Shown here in pieces: positions 1-5,932 of a stretch of 7,211 nt of DNA. The notes below the pieces were generated by a model. The model was not told the origin of the DNA and made no database searches. It saw nothing but the letters and a program-made list of their open reading frames with translations. Within the stretch, counting starts at the first letter, position 1. The number at the start of each line of letters is the position of its first letter. The position numbers and the translations under genes are program-made. Source of the DNA: Salaquimonas sp. (GTDB taxonomy: Bacteria > Pseudomonadota > Alphaproteobacteria > Rhizobiales > Rhizobiaceae); assembly GCA_024639745.1 (NCBI GenBank), contig JAHEHW010000085.1, positions 1 through 7,211 of the forward strand, written 5' to 3'.

Positions 1-538
1 TCGTGCGCAGCAGGCCCAGATCGGTGCCGCAATGGGACTCCGTCAGGTTCATTGTTCCGGTCCATGCACCTTCGATCATTTTCGGCAGATACTGTTTCTT
101 CTGTTCGTCAGACCCGTGCACCTGGATGGCTGCGATAGCGCCCTGGGTGAGGCCAGGATACATCGAAAAGGCCATGTTCGAGGAGCAGAGATACTCACCG
201 ACAGCAGAGTGAAGCGTATAAGGCAAGCCCTGTCCGCCATATTCGGGATCGGCCGCCAGTCCCATCCAGCCGCTTTCGACATAAGCCTGATAGGCTTCCT
301 TGAACCCTTTCGGCGTGGTCACCGAACCGTCTTCAGAGCGCTTGCAGCCTTCCTTGTCACCGGAATGATTGACCGGCTGCAGAACTTCCTCGCACAGCCG
401 CCCCGCCTCGCTGAGAACGGCTTCGATCATGTCGGGCGTCGCTTCCTCAAAGCCGGGAAGGTTATTGTACCGGTCCAGATTTAGGACTTCGTTGAGCACA
501 AAAAGAGAATCTTGAACTGGTGCCGAATAGATTGGCAT
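1..538 (-). CDS. Acyl-CoA dehydrogenase, N-terminal part (cut by window edge)
   Basis: This is a flavin-dependent acyl-CoA dehydrogenase, which introduces the 2,3-double bond into an acyl-CoA in beta-oxidation or a related acyl-CoA pathway in the cytoplasm. The first 179 codons are present and the rest lies beyond base 1. The protein opens MPIYSAPVQDSLFVLNEVL, which is the short extra N-terminal segment of the longer (about 590-600 aa) FadE-like bacterial enzymes. The helical N-terminal domain follows, and then the flavin/substrate-contact motif at residues 163-175 (MNLTESHCGTDLG), the family's T-E-x-x-x-(G/S)-(T/S)-D signature. The ATG at 536-538 is supported by a GGAGG ribosome-binding site at 545-549, six bases upstream. 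It lies downstream of a MerR regulator on the same strand but behind that gene's terminator, so it probably has its own regulated promoter. In relatives, thiolase and hydroxyacyl-CoA dehydrogenase genes often follow; this is inferred and lies outside the window. Substrate chain length cannot be read here. Confidence 0.93.
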   Translation of the reverse strand, partial: MPIYSAPVQDSLFVLNEVLNLDRYNNLPGFEEATPDMIEAVLSEAGRLCEEVLQPVNHSGDKEGCKRSEDGSVTTPKGFKEAYQAYVESGWMGLAADPEYGGQGLPYTLHSAVGEYLCSSNMAFSMYPGLTQGAIAAIQVHGSDEQKKQYLPKMIEGAWTGTMNLTESHCGTDLGLLRT

Positions 539-544
539 GGACTT

Positions 545-549
545 CCTCC
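545..549 (-). promoter_or_regulatory. Ribosome-binding site of the acyl-CoA dehydrogenase gene
   Basis: The minus strand reads GGAGG six bases before the ATG at 538. This near-consensus Shine-Dalgarno sequence fixes the start of the dehydrogenase. Confidence 0.8.
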
Positions 550-602
550 GTATCGTCAAACCGCACTTGGCGCGAAATAAGGCGCTCTCTAGCCTGCTTA
601 CT

Positions 603-633
603 ATTACGTGTTGATGAAGCGTAAGCTTCGCAA
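603..633 (-). promoter_or_regulatory. Candidate MerR-type promoter for the acyl-CoA dehydrogenase
   Basis: On the minus strand a -35-like TTGCGA (628-633) is separated by exactly 19 bases from a -10-like CGTAAT (603-608). MerR-family activators characteristically use over-long 19-20 bp spacers. Two dyads lie across the spacer: GAAGC-N4-GCTTC (616-629) and TTACG-N11-CGTAA (604-624), the latter reaching into the -10. A start site near 596 would leave a leader of about 58 bases before the ATG at 538. The match to consensus is only partial (-10 is 4 of 6), so this is a prediction from pattern and context. Confidence 0.4.
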
Positions 634-664
634 GCCTAGAATTGCGGCGACCTACTAGCAAACT

Positions 665-699
665 CTTACGTTTGCGTAAACGTCGAAATTTCGCGAAAT
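665..699. promoter_or_regulatory. Cluster of overlapping palindromes, probable operator
   Basis: Four perfect dyads overlap within 35 bases: TTACG-N4-CGTAA (666-679), ACGTTT-N4-AAACGT (668-683), CGAAATTTCG (684-693) and ATTTCGCGAAAT (688-699). The first uses the same TTACG/CGTAA half-site as the dyad in the putative promoter at 604-624. The cluster lies 35-60 bases upstream of that promoter's -35. The likeliest owner is the adjacent MerR regulator, but the AT-centred palindromes could bind a second factor. Confidence 0.4.
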
Positions 700-789
700 G
701 CTGAAAACGGCCGATAATCAAGCGGCAATAAACCGCTCACCGCAAAGGGGTGACGGTAGGTGCCGCATGCGATAGCTGATTTGATAGGT

Positions 790-818
790 AAAAACGGAGG
801 ATCGCGCAAAGCCTCCGT
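790..818 (-). terminator. Rho-independent terminator of the MerR-family gene
   Basis: On the minus strand a perfect 7-bp stem ACGGAGG / CCTCCGT (812-818 with 794-800, loop 801-811) runs straight into five T residues (790-794). It lies 38 bases after the regulator's stop codon. This is the classical intrinsic terminator form and separates the regulator from the dehydrogenase downstream. Confidence 0.7.
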
Positions 819-833
819 CGATACTTGCTGTCC

Positions 834-855
834 GCTCGGAACTTTGTGACCGAGC
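834..855 (-). other. Hairpin directly after the MerR-family stop codon
   Basis: Immediately after TAA (856-858) the minus strand reads GCTCGG, a 10-base loop, then CCGAGC, a perfect 6-bp stem without a T-run. It may protect the messenger's 3' end or assist the terminator that follows. Confidence 0.4.
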
Positions 856-1284
856 TTACATTTGTTCGAGGCGGTCAATTACCTCGTGAACATCCGTGCG
901 GGTTTTTTCGAGCGCTGCTATGCGCGTATCGAGGTCCTTGAGACTCGATTTGAATTTCTTGATGATTCGGTTCGACACTGCCGAATCGAGAACCGAACGA
1001 TCATTCAGATCCAGCAGTTCTTTGACATCGGCGAGCGAGAAGCCAAGATTTTTCGCCAAGACAATCAGTTGAAGACGCTGTTTGTCTTTGGCGGAATACA
1101 GTCGGGTGCTTCCGGAACGTTTCGGAGCGAGAAGATCGCGATCTTCGTAGAACCTTAAAGTGCGTAAACTCAGGCCATATTCCTTGGCAAGATCGCCTAT
1201 CTTGTAGATGCGGTCCGGCTGACCGATCGTTGCACCAGGTATGATCGCCTGAAGACGCATCGCGTCATTTGTATCGCTATCCAT
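856..1284 (-). CDS. MerR-family transcriptional regulator
   Basis: This is a DNA-binding regulator of about 142 aa. The N-terminal winged helix-turn-helix spans residues 27-95: YKIGDLAKEYGLSLRTLRFY is the MerR signature, followed by a wing with P54, the basic K55-R56 and R61-L62-Y63. The C-terminal residues 105-142 form a charged helix typical of the MerR dimerization coiled coil. No cysteine occurs, so it is not a thiol-based metal sensor of the MerR/CueR kind. Location beside an acyl-CoA dehydrogenase suggests control of acyl-CoA catabolism, as known for LiuR-type MerR proteins; this is inference. I chose ATG 1284 because a weak GAGGGG lies just upstream and the residues before it look non-coding. 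The same frame is open upstream, with ATG 1320 and TTG 1380 as alternatives, which would add 12 or 32 residues. A terminator follows at 790-818. Confidence 0.88.
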   Translation of the reverse strand: MDSDTNDAMRLQAIIPGATIGQPDRIYKIGDLAKEYGLSLRTLRFYEDRDLLAPKRSGSTRLYSAKDKQRLQLIVLAKNLGFSLADVKELLDLNDRSVLDSAVSNRIIKKFKSSLKDLDTRIAALEKTRTDVHEVIDRLEQM

Positions 1285-1463
1285 AACCCCTCGCTTTCTT
1301 CGACGCGTTTGCATTGGCATTTCCAAGCGCATCAAAGTTACCTGTCTATCACCCCAGATTTTAAGCCTACCCTTTCGCAAAGGAAATTCAAGTCAGACAC
1401 TCGCAAGTTCCCAGAACGTCCGCGGGGGTTTCGTCTTTAAACACCCCTATGGACAATTCTTTT

Positions 1464-1491
1464 TTTATAAGAAGCGGCAAATGACGGGCAA
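1464..1491 (-). promoter_or_regulatory. Candidate sigma-70 promoter for the MerR-family gene
   Basis: The minus strand reads TTGCCC (1486-1491), 16 bases, then TATAAA (1464-1469), matching consensus at 4 and 5 of 6 positions. A start near 1457 would give a leader of about 77 bases to the TTG at 1380 or about 170 bases to the ATG at 1284. The long leader in the second case is somewhat unusual. This is a prediction only. Confidence 0.35.
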
Positions 1492-1556
1492 AAAGCCTGC
1501 GCCACCCGTGAAAATTTACTGAATTTTCCCCAGAATATGGACTCCTTCGCCATCGG

Positions 1557-1571
1557 TTAACGCCTTGTTTA
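1557..1571 (+). promoter_or_regulatory. CtrA-like binding site upstream of podJ-like gene
   Basis: TTAA, seven bases (CGCCTTG), then TTTA matches the alphaproteobacterial CtrA site TTAA-N7-TTAA at 7 of 8 positions. It lies about 125 bases before the podJ-like start, in a region that also has two GANTC sites. CtrA control would fit a cell-cycle-timed polarity gene. A single near match in AT-containing intergenic DNA can occur by chance. Confidence 0.35.
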
Positions 1572-1619
1572 CCCTGATTGTGAACAGTTGGGCCACAAAA
1601 CGAATCTCTGCGCTTTTGG

Positions 1620-1651
1620 TTTTACGATCTGAGTAAAAGCCACCAGTGGCT
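1620..1651 (+). promoter_or_regulatory. Tandem inverted repeats in the podJ-like leader
   Basis: Two perfect 6-bp dyads abut and share one base: TTTTAC-N7-GTAAAA (1620-1638) and AGCCAC-N2-GTGGCT (1638-1651). A third pairing, GCTTTT (1612-1617) with AAAAGC (1635-1640), would compete with both. They lie 45-84 bases before the start codon and could be an operator or a folded leader RNA. Confidence 0.3.
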
Positions 1652-1695
1652 GGAAATAATTCGGTTCGGAAAAGATAACTGTTCGGCGGTCATGC

Positions 1696-4600
1696 ATGAG
1701 TAGATTACGTTCACAACTCGAAAACCTGATGACCGAGGAAGCAGCCACAGGGTCTTCCCAGTCACAGCCAGGCACTTTCAGGCCTGCTTACGGATCAAGT
1801 CAGCAGAGCGCATCAGCATCGCCACGCGAAGAGATCGTACGGATCCAGCAAAGCATTGACCATCTGATGAACAAGCTGGCCTCAGGGGCACAGTTTTCCA
1901 ACCCGCCTGCGCAGGCCCCGCAGGGCGGCGCGGATAATGAAGCTTTCCGCGCGGAAATACGTGCCGGGTTCCAGAAACTTCGGGAAACATTTTCCAGCAC
2001 GGTTGATCGTCTCGAGGCGGCCGGCAATCCGCAGGTTTCGGAAGAGATCGAGACCAATCTGAACCAGATTATCGCGAAACTCGATGATATTCGCGGCAGC
2101 GAGACAAACCCCGACGCCGTGGTCGAGCAATTGCAGGCCGAACTCGCGGGATTGCACCAGGGCATATCCAGCCTGCTCGAACGTGAGCAAGCTCAGCCCG
2201 ACCTTTCTCGGATAACTGAAACGATCGAGAGTGGTTATTCAGACATTGTCGCACGCCTTGACGCGGCTTTGGCGGCAAATCAGTGTGACTTTGAGAAAAC
2301 CGACTACACCCCGCATTTCCACGCGCTGTCGGAACAGATGCTAAGCCTTGCGAAAACGATCGAACAGTCATCGGTCCCCGGGCAGGCGCAGCATGTCGCA
2401 GGCGGTCAGGATGTTTCTGACAATACCCATGCTTTCGAGCGCATCGAAGCGCGTCTGGCAAGCCTCGGCAAATCGGTTGACGCATTGATGAAATCCGGAA
2501 ACGAGGCCTTGGCCGGCACTCCCTATGAAGGGCAGTCCGATCTCGTGATGGAGCGTCTTGATGCCATCGCCCGCGATCTAGCGGACATGCAGGGCAGGAA
2601 CACTGGCTCCGGTCAGCAATCCGATCTTTCCGTGATCGAAAAACAGCTGGGTAAACTCAGCCAGCGCGTTGGCGATCTCACGCGTATTGCGGAGGAAGCG
2701 TCCTCGCAGGAACCGACGGAAGGTTTTGCCGATACGGCCGGCCTGGAAGAGCGCCTTGCCGAAATCGCTTCGAAGCTGGAAACCCTTGCTGGTATGCCGA
2801 CCGGGCCGGGAAGCGACAATGACAATCAGGAGGTCCTCGAACTCCTAGGCAAGCTTGCCGAGAAGATCGATCGTATCTCCGATCCCGGCGCAGCTGAAAT
2901 GCATGTCGATCTCAAGCCGATTGAGGACAAGCTCGCGAGTCTTTCGGAGGCAATTCTCGGAAACGCCGGTGCAGCTGTCGATTTTGCTGCGCTGGCCGAG
3001 CGATTGGACAATATCGAAGGGCAAATCACGTCCAGCCGCGATATTGTTATCGATTTGGCGCAGGAGTATCAGGCAAAAGTCACGTCCGGCGGTGAATTCG
3101 ATACGTCTATCATCAACTCTATCATGTCAGAGTTGAAATCGCTGCGCGATTCCGTGGCGACGGCTCTTTCCACCGAGGAGAACGACGAAAGCAAACTGGA
3201 CGAAATCGGCGCGCGGCTGATGGAGATCGCTGATCGCATTTCCGGTATCGAAGCAGCCAGCATTGCCGCGCTTGAGGTCACCGCAGACGAGGGATCACCG
3301 GGCAAAAAACACAAATCATCCGATGTGCTTGACCGGAAATTCATGGATGAGTCGGTAATACAGCCTGCGCGGAGGGGAGCCCCGATCGATGAAGAGTCTT
3401 CGATGGGTGCCTCGGCGCCGCGGCTGCAACCGGAATTGGATGACGATACAACCGTTCAGGCAACGGGCCCGGCAGGCGATTTGGATGGTGGAACGCAGGA
3501 TGCCATGAGCGCCGAAGCGGTCGCTATTGAAGCTGGCTGCGAGGATGTGCCGCTGGCACCTGGATCGGGTATGCCCGATCTTGAATCACTTGTCCGCAAG
3601 GCCAAGCAGATAAAGCGTGAAAAGCCGCAGCAGAAACAAGCCGGATCGGAAGAAGCCGACGAAGGGGAAAGCGATGGTATCGCCGATCTGATGGCGGCTG
3701 CCCGGCGTGCGGCTCAGGCCGCGTCGGCGGAAGCGGAAAATAGCCAGAACCAGCAGTCTTCGAAGAAGAAACTGGGCAGTCTCGGCGGATTAAAGTTGCC
3801 GGGCTTCCTGAACCGGAAGACACTGATGGCATCTGGCGCCGTCATCTTGGTTGCAGCCGCAGGCATGATGATCGCTCCGAAATTCTTTGGCGGGTCGCCG
3901 CAACCGACGAAGATTGCCGGCGAGGGCTCAGAATCCTCTTCCCTAGATATCCCGGAAGTGGCGATTGCCAGCCGTGGAAACGAAGATTCGGCGCAATCTG
4001 ATGTAATGGCCGGCGCGGACAACGACATGAGCGGCGAACAGCAGGCCGAAAGCGTTCAAGGCATGAGTGATTCCGTTACCGCCGGTGGCGTCGCTCAGGC
4101 CGGCCCCGAAAGCGGTATCGACGACAATGCGCAGATGGCTGCGACCGATGCGCGGTTGCAGGGTGAATCCGAATCCATGCCGTCCGGCCAGTCGCTGCAG
4201 CCTGATCTGTCCGACGCCAGCATTTCTGCAGACGAGCCCCACACCCCGCCGGCGGAGGTTGGCAACGATGCGCTACGCACCGCGGCTGCTGCCGGCGATG
4301 GCGATGCCATGTTCGAAATCGGTCGCCGCTACACCGATGGAATTGGCGTGGACCGTAATCTCGAAACCGCAGCGCTTTGGTATACCAGTGCCGCCGAGGG
4401 CGGGCATGCGCCGGCGCAATATCGTATCGGCAATTTCTACGAAAAGGGTCACGGGGTGGCCGTTGATCCCAAATCCGCAGCAGAGTGGTACGGCAAGGCA
4501 GCAGCCCAGGGCAACGCACTCGCAATGCACAATCTCGCGGTCCTCCATGCCATGGGACTGGTCGATGGTGATGCCAATATGGACGAGTCGCTCGCCTGGT

Positions 4601-5097
4601 TCGAAAAGGCTGCAAATCTCGGTGTGAAGGACAGCCAGGTCAATCTCGGCATCCTGTTCACCAAGGGCATGGGTGTTACCGAAGATCTTGAGCAGGCCTA
4701 TAAATGGTTTTCCGTTGCCGCCAAGGGCGGCGACACCGATGCGGCCAAAAAACGCGATACCGTCGCGCAGGCCATGCGTCCGGAGCAGTTGGAAAGGGCC
4801 CGCGGCGCCGCCGAGCTTTGGAAGCCTCAGGAATTGGTCGAAGCAGCCAATTTTGCCAGCGTTGCCGATGAGTGGAAGGACGGCAAAGCGGAAACGCTTT
4901 CGCTCAGCAAAAAGGAGATGGTTCGCAAGGCTCAATCCTTGCTGGCCAGCGCCGGCTTTGATGTCGGCCCGGCGGACGGCGTATTTGGCGACCGCACACG
5001 CACGGCAATTATGTCTTTCCAGAGCAAGGCTGGTTTGCCAGTCGATGGCGAAGTATCGCCGGCGCTGCTTGACGCGCTATCCAAACAATCCATCTGA
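1696..5097 (+). CDS. podJ: PodJ-like polar organelle development / localization factor
   Basis: This 1133-aa single-pass membrane protein has PodJ architecture. PodJ marks a cell pole and recruits polarity and envelope-growth factors in alphaproteobacteria. Residues about 45-520 are helical, with many repeats of an [R/K/Q]-L-x-x-[I/L] pattern (for example 253-265, 287-295, 353-364, 507-518). Residues about 525-700 form a low-complexity acidic linker containing short helices (SDGIADLMAAARRAAQAAS) and a basic patch SSKKKLGSLGGLKLPGFL. One transmembrane helix spans about 710-727, so the N-terminus is cytoplasmic. The periplasmic part has an acidic linker, four Sel1 repeats (about 868-903, 904-939, 940-976, 977-1012) and a peptidoglycan-binding domain (about 1074-1128, with DVGPADGVFGDRTRTAIMSF). 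The frame is closed by TAA at 1657-1659, and ATG 1696 is the first start after it. The ribosome-binding site is weak (GGCGG), and a 3-codon reading frame (ATG 1692) overlaps the start. The family is clear from architecture and neighbours. The exact podJ symbol is likely but not proven, because the N-terminal half diverges fast. Confidence 0.9.
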   Translation: MSRLRSQLENLMTEEAATGSSQSQPGTFRPAYGSSQQSASASPREEIVRIQQSIDHLMNKLASGAQFSNPPAQAPQGGADNEAFRAEIRAGFQKLRETFSSTVDRLEAAGNPQVSEEIETNLNQIIAKLDDIRGSETNPDAVVEQLQAELAGLHQGISSLLEREQAQPDLSRITETIESGYSDIVARLDAALAANQCDFEKTDYTPHFHALSEQMLSLAKTIEQSSVPGQAQHVAGGQDVSDNTHAFERIEARLASLGKSVDALMKSGNEALAGTPYEGQSDLVMERLDAIARDLADMQGRNTGSGQQSDLSVIEKQLGKLSQRVGDLTRIAEEASSQEPTEGFADTAGLEERLAEIASKLETLAGMPTGPGSDNDNQEVLELLGKLAEKIDRISDPGAAEMHVDLKPIEDKLASLSEAILGNAGAAVDFAALAERLDNIEGQITSSRDIVIDLAQEYQAKVTSGGEFDTSIINSIMSELKSLRDSVATALSTEENDESKLDEIGARLMEIADRISGIEAASIAALEVTADEGSPGKKHKSSDVLDRKFMDESVIQPARRGAPIDEESSMGASAPRLQPELDDDTTVQATGPAGDLDGGTQDAMSAEAVAIEAGCEDVPLAPGSGMPDLESLVRKAKQIKREKPQQKQAGSEEADEGESDGIADLMAAARRAAQAASAEAENSQNQQSSKKKLGSLGGLKLPGFLNRKTLMASGAVILVAAAGMMIAPKFFGGSPQPTKIAGEGSESSSLDIPEVAIASRGNEDSAQSDVMAGADNDMSGEQQAESVQGMSDSVTAGGVAQAGPESGIDDNAQMAATDARLQGESESMPSGQSLQPDLSDASISADEPHTPPAEVGNDALRTAAAAGDGDAMFEIGRRYTDGIGVDRNLETAALWYTSAAEGGHAPAQYRIGNFYEKGHGVAVDPKSAAEWYGKAAAQGNALAMHNLAVLHAMGLVDGDANMDESLAWFEKAANLGVKDSQVNLGILFTKGMGVTEDLEQAYKWFSVAAKGGDTDAAKKRDTVAQAMRPEQLERARGAAELWKPQELVEAANFASVADEWKDGKAETLSLSKKEMVRKAQSLLASAGFDVGPADGVFGDRTRTAIMSFQSKAGLPVDGEVSPALLDALSKQSI

Positions 5098-5163
5098 CCC
5101 GCTGGTCCGGCGCGCCGTTCGGAATGCTATCTTTCGGTCACGGCGATTTAGAAGGGATTGGCC

Positions 5164-5646
5164 ATGGCAGATGCGACCTCCAGTGATGCTTCGAAAACGT
5201 TTCAGCGCACGGCATGGTGGCTCGGCCTTGCCGGCCTGATCCCATTCGTGGCAGCACCGCTAGTCCTGTTTGCAATCGATATCGACAATCCGCTTGCTGA
5301 TCCGATCATCAATGCGTTTCGCGGCTATGGCATCGCCATACTGTCGTTTCTAGGCGGTATCAGATGGGGGACGGCACTCGGCGCTGAAAACCACCAGCAC
5401 CGGTACGATTCGCTCAGTCTGGTTTTGTCGGTTATTCCGTCTCTGATCGCATGGTGCACAATTTTTATGTCGCCGGCCGCGGCGATCATTACGCTGCTCA
5501 TCGGCTTTTGCGCCCAGGGCGCCTGGGACAAGTGGTCGGGCCAGGTGGGAAAGTTTCCCGCCTGGTTTTTGTCTCTGCGTATCACGCTGACGCTCGTCGT
5601 CGCCTTATCCCATATCCTGGTGTTTCTGGTGATGGGAGCGTTATAG
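5164..5646 (+). CDS. DUF3429 family integral membrane protein
   Basis: This 160-aa protein is almost entirely membrane-embedded and belongs to the uncharacterized DUF3429 family; its biochemical role is unknown. I see five likely transmembrane helices at about 18-38, 55-73, 84-102, 104-120 and 138-158. The family marks are LSFLGGIRWG (residues 60-69), LSVIPSLIAW (88-97) and PAWFLSLR (132-139). ATG 5164 is preferred because AGAAGGGA ends six bases before it; a TTG at 5158 in the same frame would add only two residues. The gene begins 66 bases after the podJ-like stop with no good terminator between (only a GC palindrome CGGCGCGCCG at 5108-5117), so co-transcription is plausible. Its end faces the broken lipoprotein gene, with eight bases between the two stop codons. 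Confidence 0.9.
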   Translation: MADATSSDASKTFQRTAWWLGLAGLIPFVAAPLVLFAIDIDNPLADPIINAFRGYGIAILSFLGGIRWGTALGAENHQHRYDSLSLVLSVIPSLIAWCTIFMSPAAAIITLLIGFCAQGAWDKWSGQVGKFPAWFLSLRITLTLVVALSHILVFLVMGAL

Positions 5647-5654
5647 CCGGCGGC

Positions 5655-5925
5655 CTAGCGGCATTTCGCTGTGTAACGGCGGCAGTTCGGAGCGCGGTAA
5701 TAGCAGTACTCGCTGCCTTGCGCGACCCTACAGAGAAGAACGCTGGCACCGGCGCCTATCGCCGCGCCAGTCGCAGCGCCCTTGAGACTGCCTGTTGCCG
5801 CGCCGCCAATCAGGGCACCTGCCGCGCGCCCAGCGTGGCGTGTTTTGATCCGCCGTTGCGCAGCCGACCAACGCCGTGATGATGGCTAGTGGGGTAAGTA
5901 ACCGAGTGATTGCACGCTTTATGAT
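5655..5925 (-). pseudogene. Glycine-zipper lipoprotein gene, frameshifted and lacking a normal start
   Basis: Read on the minus strand from 5925, the frame encodes a basic start (IIKRAITRLL), a hydrophobic stretch and a lipobox LVGC-A with Cys at residue 22, i.e. a lipoprotein signal peptide. The other half lies in a second frame: AGALIGGAATGSLKGAATG followed by AAIGAGASVLLCRV, a glycine-zipper segment. It ends EYCYYRAPNCRRYTAKCR and TAG at 5655-5657. The frames join between about 5820 and 5847. The span is 271 bases, so removal of one base (for example from the TTTT at 5843-5846) gives an 89-aa small surface lipoprotein. The first frame alone stops at 5728-5730. A perfect GGAGG (5933-5937) stands seven bases before ATC, where ATG would be expected; the next codon is ATA. 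Two independent defects favour a true pseudogene over a read error. Intact relatives are short outer-membrane or envelope lipoproteins of unclear role. Confidence 0.72.
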
Positions 5926-5932
5926 GCTGTTA

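Larger units (their letters stand above)
539..855. other. Gene-free control region between merR-type regulator and acyl-CoA dehydrogenase
   Basis: This 317-bp stretch holds no convincing gene; the 70-codon minus-strand reading frame at 666-878 overlaps the regulator's end and resembles nothing. It contains, in minus-strand order, a hairpin directly after the regulator's stop (834-855), an intrinsic terminator (790-818), a small hairpin (721-725 with 733-737), a cluster of overlapping palindromes (665-699), a MerR-like promoter with dyads (603-633), and the ribosome-binding site (545-549). The density of dyads suggests a dedicated operator region for the dehydrogenase gene. Confidence 0.7.
1285..1695. 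other. Divergent control region between the MerR-family gene and podJ-like gene
   Basis: These 411 bases hold no convincing gene other than the possible in-frame extension of the regulator (1285-1380). They hold a minus-strand promoter candidate (1464-1491), a perfect dyad GAAAATT-N5-AATTTTC (1510-1528), GANTC methylation sites at 1540-1544 and 1602-1606, a CtrA-like site (1557-1571), and tandem inverted repeats (1620-1651). A run of seven T at 1460-1466 follows an imperfect stem (GGGGGTTT around 1424-1431 with AAACACCCC around 1439-1447), but too far away to make a good terminator. I found no strong plus-strand -35/-10 pair. Confidence 0.6.

Noticed and set aside
32..484. Plus-strand 150-codon frame opposite the acyl-CoA dehydrogenase
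   Set aside because: The minus strand encodes an unmistakable acyl-CoA dehydrogenase with ribosome-binding site; the plus frame is its shadow.
666..878. Minus-strand 70-codon frame in the merR-acd gap
   Set aside because: It overlaps the regulator's end, the terminator and the palindromes, and its product has no recognizable features.
1424..1466. Possible plus-strand terminator: imperfect GGGGGTTT/AAACACCCC stem followed by a T-run
   Set aside because: The stem has a bulge and the T-run begins about 12 bases after it; no plus-strand gene ends here.
4273..4935. Long minus-strand reading frame (220 codons) opposite the podJ-like Sel1 region, and a second one at 4076-4615
   Set aside because: They lie opposite well-supported Sel1 repeats in GC-rich coding DNA and their translations show no domain; they are shadow frames.
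5108..5117. Palindrome CGGCGCGCCG between podJ-like gene and DUF3429 as a terminator
   Set aside because: It has no loop and no following T-run; a short GC palindrome is expected in such DNA.
5451..5879. Plus-strand 142-codon frame running from DUF3429 through the lipoprotein gene
   Set aside because: It is out of frame with DUF3429 and opposite the lipoprotein remnant; its product is Ala/Arg-rich and resembles no family.
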